64,000 nt of DNA from Saliphagus infecundisoli (GTDB lineage: Archaea > Halobacteriota > Halobacteria > Halobacteriales > Natrialbaceae). How positions within the stretch are numbered: the stretch's first letter is position 1; every line of letters starts with the position of its first letter. Below are positions 8,617 to 17,397 of this stretch, in pieces. The position numbers and the translations under genes were made by a program. The notes beneath the pieces were generated by a model. It searched no databases and had not been told where the DNA came from. It saw only the letters and a list, made by a program, of their open reading frames with translations. The stretch is from NCBI RefSeq assembly GCF_020177375.1, contig NZ_JAIWHV010000017.1, positions 1 to 64,000 of the forward strand. Reading direction: 5' to 3'.

Positions 8617-9116
8617 GCGAGCAGGCGATAGAGGCTGCTCGCGCCGACGACGAGGAGCGCGAGGATCGCCACGAGTACGGGATCGACCGAGCCGACCACG
8701 GGGACGTCGAAGCCGGTGACGGCGATGACCGCGAGGGCAAGGACACAGGTCACGAGATGAACGACGAGGGCCGTCGCGCGATCGCCCCGGTCGCCGTCGA
8801 CGTAGCCCAGGACGTCCTCGAATCGGGGGCCTCGATCGACGGTCTTCTCGTCGGGGTCGTAGACGACGATGGCGTCCTCCTCTAGCTGCGGGAGGTGGGT
8901 CTGCTGGAGGGAGACGTAGACGCTCTTGTAGAGGTTGTTCGGGACCGGCGTCCCGGTGGCTTCGGTCTCGGCGATCCGGGTCGCCACCTCCGAGACGTCG
9001 ATCCGGCCCTCGCTCTCGGTCAGATACCGGATGATCGCCCGCCGCCTGTCGTTGCCCAGGAGATGAAAGATCTCGCTCTCCTCGAGCGTGCCCGAGTCTC
9101 CGGTCTGGACGGACAT
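8613..9116 (-). CDS. DUF7344-type winged-helix protein with two C-terminal membrane helices
   Basis: 167 residues. Residues 14-95 are the winged helix: IFHLLGNDRRRAIIRYL, then LYKSVYVSLQQTHLPQLEED and IVVYDPDEKTV. Residues ~113-165 are two hydrophobic helices (VVHLVTCVLALAVIAV and PVLVAILALLVVGASSL). The domain order is opposite to the convergent neighbour at 8074-8616, whose membrane part comes first. A paralogue with the same architecture lies at 12397-12933. Proteins of this type are presumed transcription regulators held at the membrane; no target is known. Confidence 0.8.
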   Translation of the reverse strand: MSVQTGDSGTLEESEIFHLLGNDRRRAIIRYLTESEGRIDVSEVATRIAETEATGTPVPNNLYKSVYVSLQQTHLPQLEEDAIVVYDPDEKTVDRGPRFEDVLGYVDGDRGDRATALVVHLVTCVLALAVIAVTGFDVPVVGSVDPVLVAILALLVVGASSLYRLLA

Positions 9117-9427
9117 GGATCAGCGAACGGCCGGCGACGTCTCCGCTCTGTCGAGGCTCTGGTTCGTCATGAGCTGTGGGTGGCACCGGTTGGTGCTAGG
9201 CGCGACATGCCCCGTGATATCTCACGCGGTCGTATAAACCATCGGGTCGGTACGAAAACGGTAGCGGGGTCGGTCAACGGTTCGTCGGTGACTACTCGAC
9301 GAATCCGCGGACGAGTCGTAGTGGGACGGGGAGACGGACGGTCCCTCGTCCGACCGTCGATACGCGGCTCGAGACTCTCGACGGACGCAGGTGGCGGACC
9401 GCCACGGGGGTACCGCCGCCGGCAGTA
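9117..9427. other. Intergenic, no gene seen
   Basis: 311 bases upstream of the DUF7344-type gene and downstream of the zinc-finger gene. On the minus strand a TATA-like TTTATAC (complement of ~9233-9239) could serve the DUF7344-type gene with a leader of roughly 90 bases. No reading frame in either direction has coding character. Confidence 0.5.
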
Positions 9428-9616
9428 TCAGTCGCCCGGAAGGTGGTCGCCGGACTGCATCTCCCGGTAGGTGGTACAGGCGGGACAGCCGTGGACGACG
9501 TCGCCGTTGTCGCCGAAGACGCGGGCGAACTGCTGGGTGACGTGGGCGTCGCAGTTTCGACAGCGGGTTCCCGCCGTCGACGATTCCGTCGGCATCCAGG
9601 GCGTTCGAGTGGACAT
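9428..9616 (-). CDS. Small two-CxxC zinc-finger protein (DUF7563 type)
   Basis: 62 residues with TRCRNCDAHVTQQFARVFGD followed by VHGCPACTTYREM. The two CxxC pairs form a zinc-binding knuckle pair, and the pattern matches the short haloarchaeal DUF7563 family. A TATA-like element (complement of ~9652-9660) lies about 40 bases upstream. Proteins of this size often act as regulators or protein-protein adaptors; the role is unknown. Confidence 0.75.
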   Translation of the reverse strand: MSTRTPWMPTESSTAGTRCRNCDAHVTQQFARVFGDNGDVVHGCPACTTYREMQSGDHLPGD

Positions 9617-9996
9617 CGTGTGATCTCGGTCGTATCAGGCTCTGGGACGCGAATAAAAGCGATCGACCGTTCAGTATCTGAGGTGGTATTAGGAGCGGTA
9701 AACACCACCTTGGTCGGCGCGAGACGGGTCGTGGCGGACGATTTCGCGTCCTGCACGAGACGATCGGTCGACACGACTTCAGCCGCCTTGGCCAGTATTC
9801 GATCGGAAACGCGGTATTGTGGCGGGCGGACGGGCGCGAAATTCCGGGTTTCTATCCACTAACGAGGTGTTTCCGGTCGGTACGGTACTATTTCCCGAAA
9901 TAAGGAACATCGTTATAAAGTACCACAACGGCATACCGTGTTCCACCCGGGCCGGGGTCGACAGGGCGGCCGACCCCGACCGACCGAACGATAATC
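9617..9996. other. Divergent intergenic region, regulatory only
   Basis: 380 bases between the divergent zinc-finger and ArsR-like genes. It is more AT-rich than its surroundings. It contains a near-palindrome ATTTCCCGAAAT at 9890-9901, followed by a TATA-like GTTATAAAGTA near 9911-9921, about 80 bases before the ArsR-like start. No coding frame was recognised. Confidence 0.5.
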
Positions 9997-10353
9997 ATGT
10001 CTGGAAAAGTCAATGACGCGGGGGCGACCACGGTACCGGAGCCGACGAGACAACTCGACGTGCTGGGCGACGACTGCGCCCGGACGATCCTCGTCGCGAC
10101 GAGCGAGGGGCCACACACCGCAAAGGAACTCGCCGACCGGACGAACTGTTCGTCGGCGACGGTCTACCGGCGTCTCAACGACCTCCTCGAGAGCGACCTC
10201 GTCGAGGAGTGTATCCGGTTCGCGGACGACGGCTCGCATACGACCGCCTACGAGGCGACCGTCGACCGGGTGCACGTAGAGATCGGTGGTGGTGGGATCG
10301 ACGTCGGCGTGGTCCGGTCGGGCGGGCCATCGAATCCGGGCGAACTGGAATGA
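9997..10353 (+). CDS. ArsR-like winged-helix regulator
   Basis: 118 residues. The core is QLDVLGDDCARTILVATSEG, then TAKELADRTNCSSATVYRRL and NDLLESDLVEECIRFADDGS, a complete ArsR/HTH_20-type winged helix, followed by a beta strand with YEATVDRVHVEIGGGGIDVG. It lacks the CxC metal motif of classical ArsR sensors, so the ligand is not arsenite-like by this test. It begins the short run of regulators that includes the PadR-like gene 145 bases downstream. Confidence 0.8.
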   Translation: MSGKVNDAGATTVPEPTRQLDVLGDDCARTILVATSEGPHTAKELADRTNCSSATVYRRLNDLLESDLVEECIRFADDGSHTTAYEATVDRVHVEIGGGGIDVGVVRSGGPSNPGELE

Positions 10354-10452
10354 GCGGTCGGGAACGTCGATCCCCTCGGGAGACGGCGGGCGGAAAATCG
10401 TGCTTATCGTCGCACCCGCAGCCAGTAACGAACGACGACCGTCTGTACGCGG

Positions 10453-10469
10453 CGGATAACAAATATCCG
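10453..10469. promoter_or_regulatory. Inverted repeat at the padR-like promoter
   Basis: CGGATA and TATCCG arms around ACAAA sit 30-46 bases before the PadR-like ATG, overlapping the place expected for the TATA element. This is the geometry of an autoregulatory operator. Confidence 0.5.
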
Positions 10470-10498
10470 ATCAGTCGAACGGTCCGTGTGAGTGAACA

Positions 10499-10774
10499 AT
10501 GCACGACCTGACCGGGTTCCAGCGAGACCTACTGTACGTGATCGCGGGCGCGGACCAACCCTCCGGCCAGTCGGTCAAAGACGAGGTCGAGACCTACTAC
10601 GAGAGCGAGATCAACCACGGTCGGCTCTATCCGAACCTCGACACGCTCGTCAACAAGGAGTTAGTCGAGAAGGGCCAGCTCGATCGCCGGACGAACTACT
10701 ACGCGATCACCGACGACGGGGTAGAACGGATCGAGCAACGCCGCGAGTGGGAGTCCCAGTACGTCGATTTGTAG
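10499..10774 (+). CDS. PadR-family transcriptional regulator
   Basis: 91 residues: LTGFQRDLLYVIAGADQPSG, INHGRLYPNLDTLVNKELVE and NYYAITDDGVERIEQRREWE cover the PadR winged helix from first helix to wing. The dimer-forming C-terminal extension of long PadR proteins is absent, as in the short archaeal subgroup. Such regulators repress and autoregulate through inverted repeats, and one overlaps this gene's presumed promoter. Confidence 0.88.
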   Translation: MHDLTGFQRDLLYVIAGADQPSGQSVKDEVETYYESEINHGRLYPNLDTLVNKELVEKGQLDRRTNYYAITDDGVERIEQRREWESQYVDL

Positions 10775-10887
10775 GGGTAACCCGGCCATAACAAAACCGA
10801 TATCGAGCGACGGGCCCAGGTAACCATGCCAGCCAGGAGCCGCCCTCACGCGCGTCGTAATCGATCCCGAACGCCGGCGGTGGCCGG

Positions 10888-12105
10888 ATGAGCTTTCCGG
10901 TCCGGTCGGGAACCAGGTTCGGGGCCGGATGGTATCCGGGCGACCTCGCGGCCTGTACGGTCGGTGGGCTCGCCGCCGGCTACCTCGTGACCGTCCTGCC
11001 GGCGGGGAGCACTCTCCGGCTCGCGGTTGCGCTCCCGCTCGTGTTCTTCCTGCCCGGCTACGCGCTGACGGCGGCGCTGTTCCCGGCATCGGCACGCGCG
11101 GGCCGGGGCTGGAACCCCGTGGGTGCCTCCGAGGGAGAGACAGACCGCTCCCGGCCCGGCGGGATCGACACGGCCGAACGCCTCGCGTGTGCGCTCGCGC
11201 TTTCGATCGCGACCGTCCCGACGGCGGTGATCGCCCTCGCGCCGACGGTCGGGCTGACGACCGGAACGGTCGCGGCCGCCCTCGCGGGCGTGACGGCGGT
11301 CGTCGCACAGGTGGGCGTCCTCCGGCGCCTGCGGGTGCCCGAGGGGGAGCGTTACACGGTCTCGGCTCGGAACGCCTTCCGGCGGCTGCGGGGCGAGCAG
11401 GGCGCCGTCGCGACCGCGTCGGCGCTCGTGCTCGTCGCTGGGGTCGTCGCCGCCGCTCTGGCACTGGGTTCCGGGCTGGTCGCCCCACAGCCGACGCCCG
11501 GATTCACCGAACTCGGACTGTACACCGAGGAGGAAGACGGCGACCTCGTCGCCGACGGCTTCCCCGACGCTATCGAGCCCGGCGAGTCCGTCCCGTTCGT
11601 CGTCGCCGTCGAGAACCACGAGCGTGAGGCGGCCAACTATACGGTCGTCGTCGAGGAGCAACGCATCGCTGACGGGGGCGTCGCGGATCGAACCCGGCTG
11701 GATGAGGCGTCGTTCGCCGTCGAGGACGGGGACAGCGAGCGGACGGAGTGGACGGTCACGCCGACCGCGGAGGAGGGGACGGTCCGGATCGCGGTCCTGC
11801 TATACGAGGGCGAATCTCCCGCTTCCGACGCGGAGCCCGCGGAGGACGTCCACTTCTGGCTCGAGATCGCCGACGGCGGGGACGAAACCGACGCCGACGA
11901 CACGGACGAGACGGTGGAGGCCGAGGACGGAACGAACGGGGCCGGAAACGAGTCGAACGACTCCGGGACGAGCGGGGGCGACGACGTCGGGACCGACGAC
12001 GGGGACGACGCGAGCGCCGACGGAGAAAGCGGCAACGACACCGAGGACGTCCTCGAGGAGATCTTCGGCAACGGGTCGGACGACGTGGGAGACGGCGGCG
12101 AGTGA
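10888..12105 (+). CDS. DUF1616 membrane protein with acidic low-complexity tail
   Basis: 405 residues. Two pairs of hydrophobic helices fill residues ~15-190 (LAACTVGGLAAGYLVTVLPA, LALPLVFFLPGYALTAALF, a pair around TVPTAVIALAPTVGL, and ALVLVAGVVAAALALGSGLV), with the DUF1616 hallmark FFLPGYAL. Residues ~195-320 form an outside beta domain containing TELGLYTEEEDG and FVVAVENHEREAANYTVVV, which resembles the CARDB-like half of the family. Residues ~325-400 are Asp/Glu/Gly/Asn/Ser-rich, typical of an exposed haloarchaeal linker. In other haloarchaea DUF1616 genes sit with cell-surface and glycosylation genes, which agrees with the operon downstream. The molecular role is unknown. Confidence 0.8.
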   Translation: MSFPVRSGTRFGAGWYPGDLAACTVGGLAAGYLVTVLPAGSTLRLAVALPLVFFLPGYALTAALFPASARAGRGWNPVGASEGETDRSRPGGIDTAERLACALALSIATVPTAVIALAPTVGLTTGTVAAALAGVTAVVAQVGVLRRLRVPEGERYTVSARNAFRRLRGEQGAVATASALVLVAGVVAAALALGSGLVAPQPTPGFTELGLYTEEEDGDLVADGFPDAIEPGESVPFVVAVENHEREAANYTVVVEEQRIADGGVADRTRLDEASFAVEDGDSERTEWTVTPTAEEGTVRIAVLLYEGESPASDAEPAEDVHFWLEIADGGDETDADDTDETVEAEDGTNGAGNESNDSGTSGGDDVGTDDGDDASADGESGNDTEDVLEEIFGNGSDDVGDGGE

Positions 12106-12396
12106 TCTCGAGGACGCGACCGAACCTGGAGCTTCGACGGATGACCGGTGCTCTTCTCCGAATCGGTGGGCGAGGAGTGATCGGCGGACGGCGAACCGAA
12201 CGGGAGCGGCCGCTCCGTATGGGTTGCGCCAGTCGACAAATCAGTCAGTTCGTTCGGTCGGCCAGGCCGTGAGTTCCGCCCGTTTGTTCCGATGGTCACG
12301 GCCCGTCCGCCGAACCGCGAGAGCGCCGGGAGGAAACCGATGGAGAGCCGTCGCAAGTCCCAACGAGCCCGTCCTCCGGCCGGCGTGATCGGAGAG

Positions 12397-12933
12397 CTAT
12401 CCGCGGCCGACGGGACCCGATGGTCCGGCGGACCGTTCGGAGGCGTGGTGTACGAGCGCGAGCGCGAAGATTCCGACCGCGAGCGCGAGCGCGACGATCG
12501 GGGCGTCCGTCGGAGAGAGCGGGCCGACCGAGAGGGTCGCGGCGACGAACCCGACCACTCCGACGGCGGCGAGGGAGGCGTAGAGGGCGTGCCAGCGGCC
12601 GAACGGCTCGCCCCGGTCCAGGTAGGGGTCGAACGTCCCGCTTCCTTCCCGGAGCTCGACCCGTCGGTCGTCGGGATCCCAGTCGACGATGCCGTGCTCT
12701 GCGAGCATCGGGAGGTGGGTCTGGTAGAGCGAGATGTAGACACGCCGGCGCTGCGGACGGGTCAACTCGTTGGGGCCGACGTCGTTCTCCCGGAGGGCGA
12801 CCCGTTCGACCAGCTCGTCGAGATCGCAGGCGCCGCCACAGTCCTCGAGATACCGGACCGCCCAGCGCCGGCGGGCATTGCTGAAGACGTCGAACAGCTC
12901 CGCCTGCGTGAGTTCCGCCGTGGCCGCCGTCAT
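12397..12933 (-). CDS. DUF7344-type winged-helix protein with two C-terminal membrane helices
   Basis: 178 residues, a paralogue of the gene at 8613-9116. Residues 10-100 hold LFDVFSNARRRWAVRYLEDC, then QRRRVYISLYQTHLPMLAEH and GIVDWDPDDRRVEL. Two hydrophobic helices follow at ~117-163 (LYASLAAVGVVGFVAATLSV and IVALALAVGIFALALV). It is divergent from the sugar-nucleotide operon that begins at 13.25 kb, making it a candidate local regulator of surface-glycan genes; that link rests on position only. Confidence 0.8.
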   Translation of the reverse strand: MTAATAELTQAELFDVFSNARRRWAVRYLEDCGGACDLDELVERVALRENDVGPNELTRPQRRRVYISLYQTHLPMLAEHGIVDWDPDDRRVELREGSGTFDPYLDRGEPFGRWHALYASLAAVGVVGFVAATLSVGPLSPTDAPIVALALAVGIFALALVHHASERSAGPSGPVGRG

Positions 12934-13249
12934 CGGATCCCCCGATCTGAGGGCGTCGCAGTCGTCGCCGGTTCGGTAGCGGTGAGATGGCTCACGTGGG
13001 CCGATCCCACGGGCCGGGCCTTTACTATCGATCCGCTACCCGCCACGAAAGGACGGAATACCCGTCGGAACGGCTGAAAGAGGGGTATGGCGATGAATTA
13101 CGCGGTCCCGTCGCGGGCCTGCGGCGGTCGGGAGGGGGAGGGCAACGCGGGCCGATCCGGCGGCGGCCTGTAGCTCCGGGCTACCCCGGCGCAGGTCGGG
13201 GATAACAAAGCCACGGTAACGTCTGTCTCCCGATGACCGCCCCCATCCC
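12934..13249. other. Divergent intergenic region
   Basis: About 315 bases between the DUF7344-type gene and the glycan operon. GATAACAAAG near 13201 is a weak TATA-like element about 45 bases ahead of the leader ORF. No longer frame has coding character. Confidence 0.4.
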
Positions 13250-13306
13250 ATGACCGAACCACACACGGAGCTTCGAAGCCTCGCCCCGCGAGGTGAGCCG
13301 AGATGA
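13250..13306 (+). CDS. Possible 18-codon leader ORF ahead of the glycan operon
   Basis: ATG at 13250 opens an 18-residue frame (MTEPHTELRSLAPRGEPR) whose TGA overlaps the ATG of the acyltransferase in the same ATGA arrangement used by the next genes. A Shine-Dalgarno-like GAGGTGA lies inside it, 7 bases before the acyltransferase start. It may serve translational coupling, but an ORF this short also arises by chance. Confidence 0.3.
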   Translation: MTEPHTELRSLAPRGEPR

Positions 13307-13911
13307 GCGCCGACCGGAGCCACGTCGATTGCGGCGCGGGTTCCCGCATCGATCCCTCCGCCGACGTGGGGTACGCCGCCCACGTCGAGGGGAGCGAGAG
13401 CCCGCCCCCGACGCGGATCGGGGACGGCGCGCGGATCCGCGCCGGAACGATCGTCTACGCCGGCGTCGAGATCGGCGACGGCTTTGCGACCGGCCACGAC
13501 GCCCTCGTCCGCGAGGAGACGACCGTCGGCGACGACGTCCTCGTCGGAACGAAGACGGTCGTCGACGGCGCGACCGAGATCGGCGACCACGTCAGCCTCC
13601 AGACGGGGGTCTACGTCCCCCGGGAGACGGAGATCGGATCGAACGTCTTCGTCGGTCCCGGCGCCGTCCTCACGAACGACCCCTACCCGATCCGGGCCGA
13701 CGACGGCCTCCGCGGGCCCACGATCGCAGAAGGCGCATCCGTCGGCGCGAACGCGACGGTCCTCCCCGGCGTCCGGATCGGCGAGAACGCCTTCGTCGCC
13801 GCCGGCGCCGTCGTCTGCGAGGACGTCCCTCCCGACACGCTCGCCGTCGGCGCGCCCGCACGCGAGCGGGAGCTTCCCGACCGGCTGGCGGGACCGAACC
13901 AACTCGCATGA
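13303..13911 (+). CDS. Left-handed beta-helix acyltransferase (WbpD-like UDP-sugar N-acetyltransferase)
   Basis: 202 residues built of hexapeptide repeats, for example the series ERIGDGARIRAGTIV-like turns, VGDDVLVGTKTVVDGATEIG, GSNVFVGPGAVLTND and VGANATVLPGVRIG, ending GAVVCEDVPPDTLAVGAPAR. The family transfers acetyl groups from acetyl-CoA; the sequence after the helix (PYPIR) and the neighbours match WbpD, which N-acetylates UDP-3-amino-GlcNAcA at C3. It is gene 1 of an operon with ATGA overlaps at every junction, and has a good ribosome site (GAGGTGA). Confidence 0.85.
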   Translation: MSADRSHVDCGAGSRIDPSADVGYAAHVEGSESPPPTRIGDGARIRAGTIVYAGVEIGDGFATGHDALVREETTVGDDVLVGTKTVVDGATEIGDHVSLQTGVYVPRETEIGSNVFVGPGAVLTNDPYPIRADDGLRGPTIAEGASVGANATVLPGVRIGENAFVAAGAVVCEDVPPDTLAVGAPARERELPDRLAGPNQLA

Positions 13912-15005
13912 GCCGAGTCCCCATCGCCGACCCCGACCTCGGGGCGGCGGCCGTCGATCGCGTGAGCGGCGTCGTCCAGAGCGGCCACCTCGCCGACGGG
14001 CCGGAGGTCCGGTCGTTCGAATCCGCGTTCGCCGACTACTGTGGGACGGCCCACGGGGTCGGAACCTCGAACGGGACGACCGCGCTCGTCGCCGCCCTCC
14101 ACGCACTCGGAGTCGGCGAGGACGATTGCGTCGTCACGCCCTCCTTTTCGTTTATCGCGAGCGCCAACGCCGTCCGGCTGGCGGGTGCGACCCCCGTCTT
14201 CGCCGACGTCGATCCCGCGACCTACACGCTCGATCCGGCGTCGGTCCGGGCGGTCGTCGAGGCCCGCGAGGACATCGTCGGGTTGCTCCCGGTCCACCTC
14301 TACGGGCTCCCCGCGCCGATGGCAGAGCTGGGAGAGATCGCCGACGACCACGACCTGTTCGTCGTCGAGGACGCCTGCCAGGCCCACGGCGCCGCGATCG
14401 ACGGCGACCGGGTCGGGAGCCTCGGCGACGCCGCCTGCTTCTCCTTCTACCCGACGAAGAACATGACCACGGGCGAGGGAGGAATGATCACCACCGATCG
14501 CGGAGAGGTCGCAGAGCGTGCGGCCTCCTACGTCAACCACGGCCGCTCGCCCGACGCCGGCTACGACCACGCTCGCCTGGGCCACAACCACCGGATGACG
14601 AGCCTCGCGGCCGCCATCGGGCTCGCCCAACTCGAACGGCTGCCCGCGTTCAACGAGGCAAGGCGGGAGAACGCCGCCTGGTACGACGACCGACTGGCCG
14701 AGTTCCCGGTCGAGACACCGTCGGTTCCCGAGGGCTACCGCCATGTCTACCACCAGTACACGGTCGCCTGCGAGGACCGCGACGCGCTGGCCGAGAGCCT
14801 CGAGGAGGCCGGCGTCGGCTGTGGCGTCTACTACCCGACGCCGATCCACCGCCAGCCCGCCTACGAGGACGTCGCGGCCGCCGACGTCTCCCTTCCCGCC
14901 ACGGACCGCGCCGCCGACCGGGTGCTCTCCGTCCCCGTCCATCCCGGTCTCTCGGAGGCGGACCGCCGTACCGTCCGCGAAGCCCTTTCGACCCACTACT
15001 CATGA
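13908..15005 (+). CDS. DegT/DnrJ/EryC1/StrS sugar aminotransferase (WbpE-like)
   Basis: 365 residues, PLP-dependent. VGTSNGTTALVAALHALGV is the phosphate-binding turn, VEDACQAHGA holds the conserved Asp, and SFYPTKNMTTGEGG contains the Schiff-base Lys184. GHNHRMTSLAAAIGLAQL and VYHQYTV are family signatures. It would transaminate the 3-keto sugar made by the adjacent oxidoreductase, using glutamate. The frame is open far upstream, but the start at 13908 overlaps the previous stop as ATGA and precedes the first conserved residues. Confidence 0.9.
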   Translation: MSRVPIADPDLGAAAVDRVSGVVQSGHLADGPEVRSFESAFADYCGTAHGVGTSNGTTALVAALHALGVGEDDCVVTPSFSFIASANAVRLAGATPVFADVDPATYTLDPASVRAVVEAREDIVGLLPVHLYGLPAPMAELGEIADDHDLFVVEDACQAHGAAIDGDRVGSLGDAACFSFYPTKNMTTGEGGMITTDRGEVAERAASYVNHGRSPDAGYDHARLGHNHRMTSLAAAIGLAQLERLPAFNEARRENAAWYDDRLAEFPVETPSVPEGYRHVYHQYTVACEDRDALAESLEEAGVGCGVYYPTPIHRQPAYEDVAAADVSLPATDRAADRVLSVPVHPGLSEADRRTVREALSTHYS

Positions 15006-16003
15006 CTGCCACCGAATCGACAACGATCGAACCGTCACCCCTCCGCGTCGGCGTCGTCGGCGTCGGCGCGATGGGCGCAAACCACGCCCGGATCTACAGC
15101 GAGATCCGGGAAGCCGACCTCGTCGGCGTCGCCGACCTCGACAGCGCGGCCGCAGAACGTGTCGCCGGCGAGTACGGCACCGAGGCGATCCCCGCCGACG
15201 TGCTGGCCCGCCAGTGTGACGCCGTCACCGTCGCCGTCCCGACGCCGGCCCACGAGACGGTCGTCCGGGACTGCCTCGACGCCGGCGCCCACGTTCTGGT
15301 CGAGAAGCCGATCGCCGAGGACCCCGCCCAGGCGAGGGCGTTGGCCGACCGGGCCCGCGAGGCCGGCCTGGTGCTCCAGGTCGGCCACATCGAGCGGTTC
15401 AACCCGGCGGTCCAGGCCCTCAAGGGAATCGTCGAGAACCTCGACGTGATCGCGGTCGAGGCCGAACGCCTGGGGCCGCCGGTCGACCGGGCGGGCGCCG
15501 ATTCGGTCACCGCCGACCTGATGATCCACGACATCGACGTCGTCAACTCCCTCCTCGGGGGAGAGCCCGACTCGATCGCCGCGACGGGAACCGACGACGG
15601 CCAGTACGCGACCGCGACGATGGAGTACCCCGGCGGCGTCGTCGCCTCGCTGACCGCGAGCCGGATCACCAGGAAGAAAGTCCGCCGGCTCGTGATCACC
15701 GCCGCCGAGTGTCTCGTCGAGGTCGACTACGTCGACCAGTCGGTGCTGATCCACCGCGAGTCGTTCCCCGAGTACGTCACCGTCGACGGAACCAACCGCT
15801 ACCGCCACGAGAGCGTCATCGAACGCCCCCGGATCGCCAACCGCGAACCGCTCCGGGTCGAACTCGAGTCGTTCCTCGCGGCCGCGTCGTCGGGACTCGT
15901 TCCCGAGGTCACCGCCGAGGACGGCATTCGGGCCCTGGAGACGGTCCGGCGGATCGACCGGCTGATCGGCGAGAGCGAGGGGATCGAGGTGCGGGCCGGA
16001 TGA
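15002..16003 (+). CDS. Gfo/Idh/MocA nucleotide-sugar 3-dehydrogenase (WbpB-like)
   Basis: 333 residues. LRVGVVGVGAMGANHARIY is the Rossmann loop, VLVEKPIAEDPAQA the EKP motif, LQVGHIERFNPA and DLMIHDIDVV the substrate domain. The GHIERFNPA signature is characteristic of members acting on UDP-N-acetyl sugars. In the WbpB role it oxidises C3 of UDP-GlcNAcA, providing the ketone for the aminotransferase upstream. ATGA overlap with both neighbours shows tight co-translation. Confidence 0.9.
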   Translation: MTATESTTIEPSPLRVGVVGVGAMGANHARIYSEIREADLVGVADLDSAAAERVAGEYGTEAIPADVLARQCDAVTVAVPTPAHETVVRDCLDAGAHVLVEKPIAEDPAQARALADRAREAGLVLQVGHIERFNPAVQALKGIVENLDVIAVEAERLGPPVDRAGADSVTADLMIHDIDVVNSLLGGEPDSIAATGTDDGQYATATMEYPGGVVASLTASRITRKKVRRLVITAAECLVEVDYVDQSVLIHRESFPEYVTVDGTNRYRHESVIERPRIANREPLRVELESFLAAASSGLVPEVTAEDGIRALETVRRIDRLIGESEGIEVRAG

Positions 16004-17397
16004 GCCGGGGTCCCTACGGCGCGAGCGAGGAGCGCCTCCGTGAGGGGTTCCACGCGGGCGAGTACCCGATCGCAGTGTACGGCCTCGGCAAGATGGGGCT
16101 GCCGCTCGCGGCCGTCTTCGCCGAAGCGACCGGCGCCGTCACCGGCGTCGACGTCGATCCTTCCGTGGTCGAGACCGTCGCTACCGGCGACTGCCACGTC
16201 ACGGCCGAACCCGGACTCGCCGACCTCGTCGCCGGGCAGGTCGAGGGCGGCCGGTTGACGGCGACCACCGACGGGGAGCGGGCGGCCCGGGAGGCGACCG
16301 TCCACGTCGTCATCGTCCCGACGCTCGTCTCCGGGGGCGAACCCGACCTCTCGACGGTCGAGGCCGTCCTCGACGTCGTCGCGGCCGGCCTCTCGCCGGG
16401 CGACCTCGTGATCGCCGAATCGACGCTTCCGCCCGGGACCTGCCGGGACGCCATCGTTCCTCACCTGGCCGCCGGAAGCGGTCTCGAACCCGCGGAGTTC
16501 GGCGTCGCGGCCTGCCCCGAGCGGACGGCCTCGGGGACCGCCCTCCGGGACATCCGGGGTGCGTACCCGAAGGTCGTCGGCGGGGTAGACGAGGTGAGCG
16601 CACGGGCCGCGAGCGCCCTCTACCGGGAGGTCAGCAATAACGAGATCCACGTCGTGGGCGACGCGGCGACCGCCGAGGCCGTCAAGGTCTTCGAGGGCGT
16701 CTACCGGGACGCCAACATCGCGCTCGCGAACGAACTCGGCCTCCTGGGCGACGAACTCGGGATCTCCGCCCGCGAGGCGATCGCGGCCGCGAACGCGATC
16801 CCGATGTGTGACCTCCACGATCCGGGTCCCGGCGTCGGCGGCCACTGCATCCCCAACTACCCCTACTTCCTGCTCGCGGGCAGCGAGACGCCCCTCGAGG
16901 TGATCCGCACGGCCAGAACGCGAAACGAGACGATGCCGGCGGCGACCGCCGACGCCTTCGCCGACGAACTCGCGGCCGCCGGCGAGGAGGTGGCGGGTGC
17001 GTCGGTGCTCGTCCTCGGACTCACGTATCGCCCAGGGGTCGCCGAGACCCGCAGATCGCCCGCGCTGGGCGTCATCGACCGACTGGAGGAACTGGGTGCC
17101 GACGTCGCCGCCTGCGACCCGCTGGTCGATCCGGGGGAGTTCGGCGTCCGCCCGGTCGCGGTCGGCGAGATCCCCGACCAAGAGTTCGACGGCGCGATCC
17201 TCGTGACGCCCCAGACGGAATTCGAGACGATCGAGTGGAAACGCATCGACCCGATGGTCGTCGTAGACGGCCGGGACGCCCTCGATCTCACGGGGACCGA
17301 CCACCGGTGTCGGACGCTCGCGGGGTCGGTCGGCGACCGGCCGCGGGTCGTCTCCCGCGCCGAACGCGAAGCACCCGACTACCTTCCCGATCAGTGA
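16000..17397 (+). CDS. Nucleotide-sugar 6-dehydrogenase (WbpA/UDP-N-acetylhexosamine dehydrogenase family)
   Basis: 465 residues in the UDP-glucose/GDP-mannose dehydrogenase family. IAVYGLGKMGLPLAAVFA binds NAD, VIAESTLPPGTCRD and ACPERTASG are domain-1 signatures, AEAVKVFEGVYRDANIALAN has the catalytic Lys, and GVGGHCIPNYPYFL contains the nucleophile Cys283. It oxidises the C6 hydroxyl of a UDP-HexNAc to the uronate with two NAD+. It would be the first enzymatic step of the pathway encoded by the operon. UDP-ManNAc is the alternative substrate; sequence alone cannot separate the two. Confidence 0.92.
   Translation: MSRGPYGASEERLREGFHAGEYPIAVYGLGKMGLPLAAVFAEATGAVTGVDVDPSVVETVATGDCHVTAEPGLADLVAGQVEGGRLTATTDGERAAREATVHVVIVPTLVSGGEPDLSTVEAVLDVVAAGLSPGDLVIAESTLPPGTCRDAIVPHLAAGSGLEPAEFGVAACPERTASGTALRDIRGAYPKVVGGVDEVSARAASALYREVSNNEIHVVGDAATAEAVKVFEGVYRDANIALANELGLLGDELGISAREAIAAANAIPMCDLHDPGPGVGGHCIPNYPYFLLAGSETPLEVIRTARTRNETMPAATADAFADELAAAGEEVAGASVLVLGLTYRPGVAETRRSPALGVIDRLEELGADVAACDPLVDPGEFGVRPVAVGEIPDQEFDGAILVTPQTEFETIEWKRIDPMVVVDGRDALDLTGTDHRCRTLAGSVGDRPRVVSRAEREAPDYLPDQ

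Noticed and set aside
13484-16003. Plus-strand frame of 839 codons running across the acyltransferase and aminotransferase genes
   Set aside because: Arg/Pro/Ser-rich shadow translation; only its C-terminal part (from 15002) is a genuine Gfo/Idh/MocA gene.
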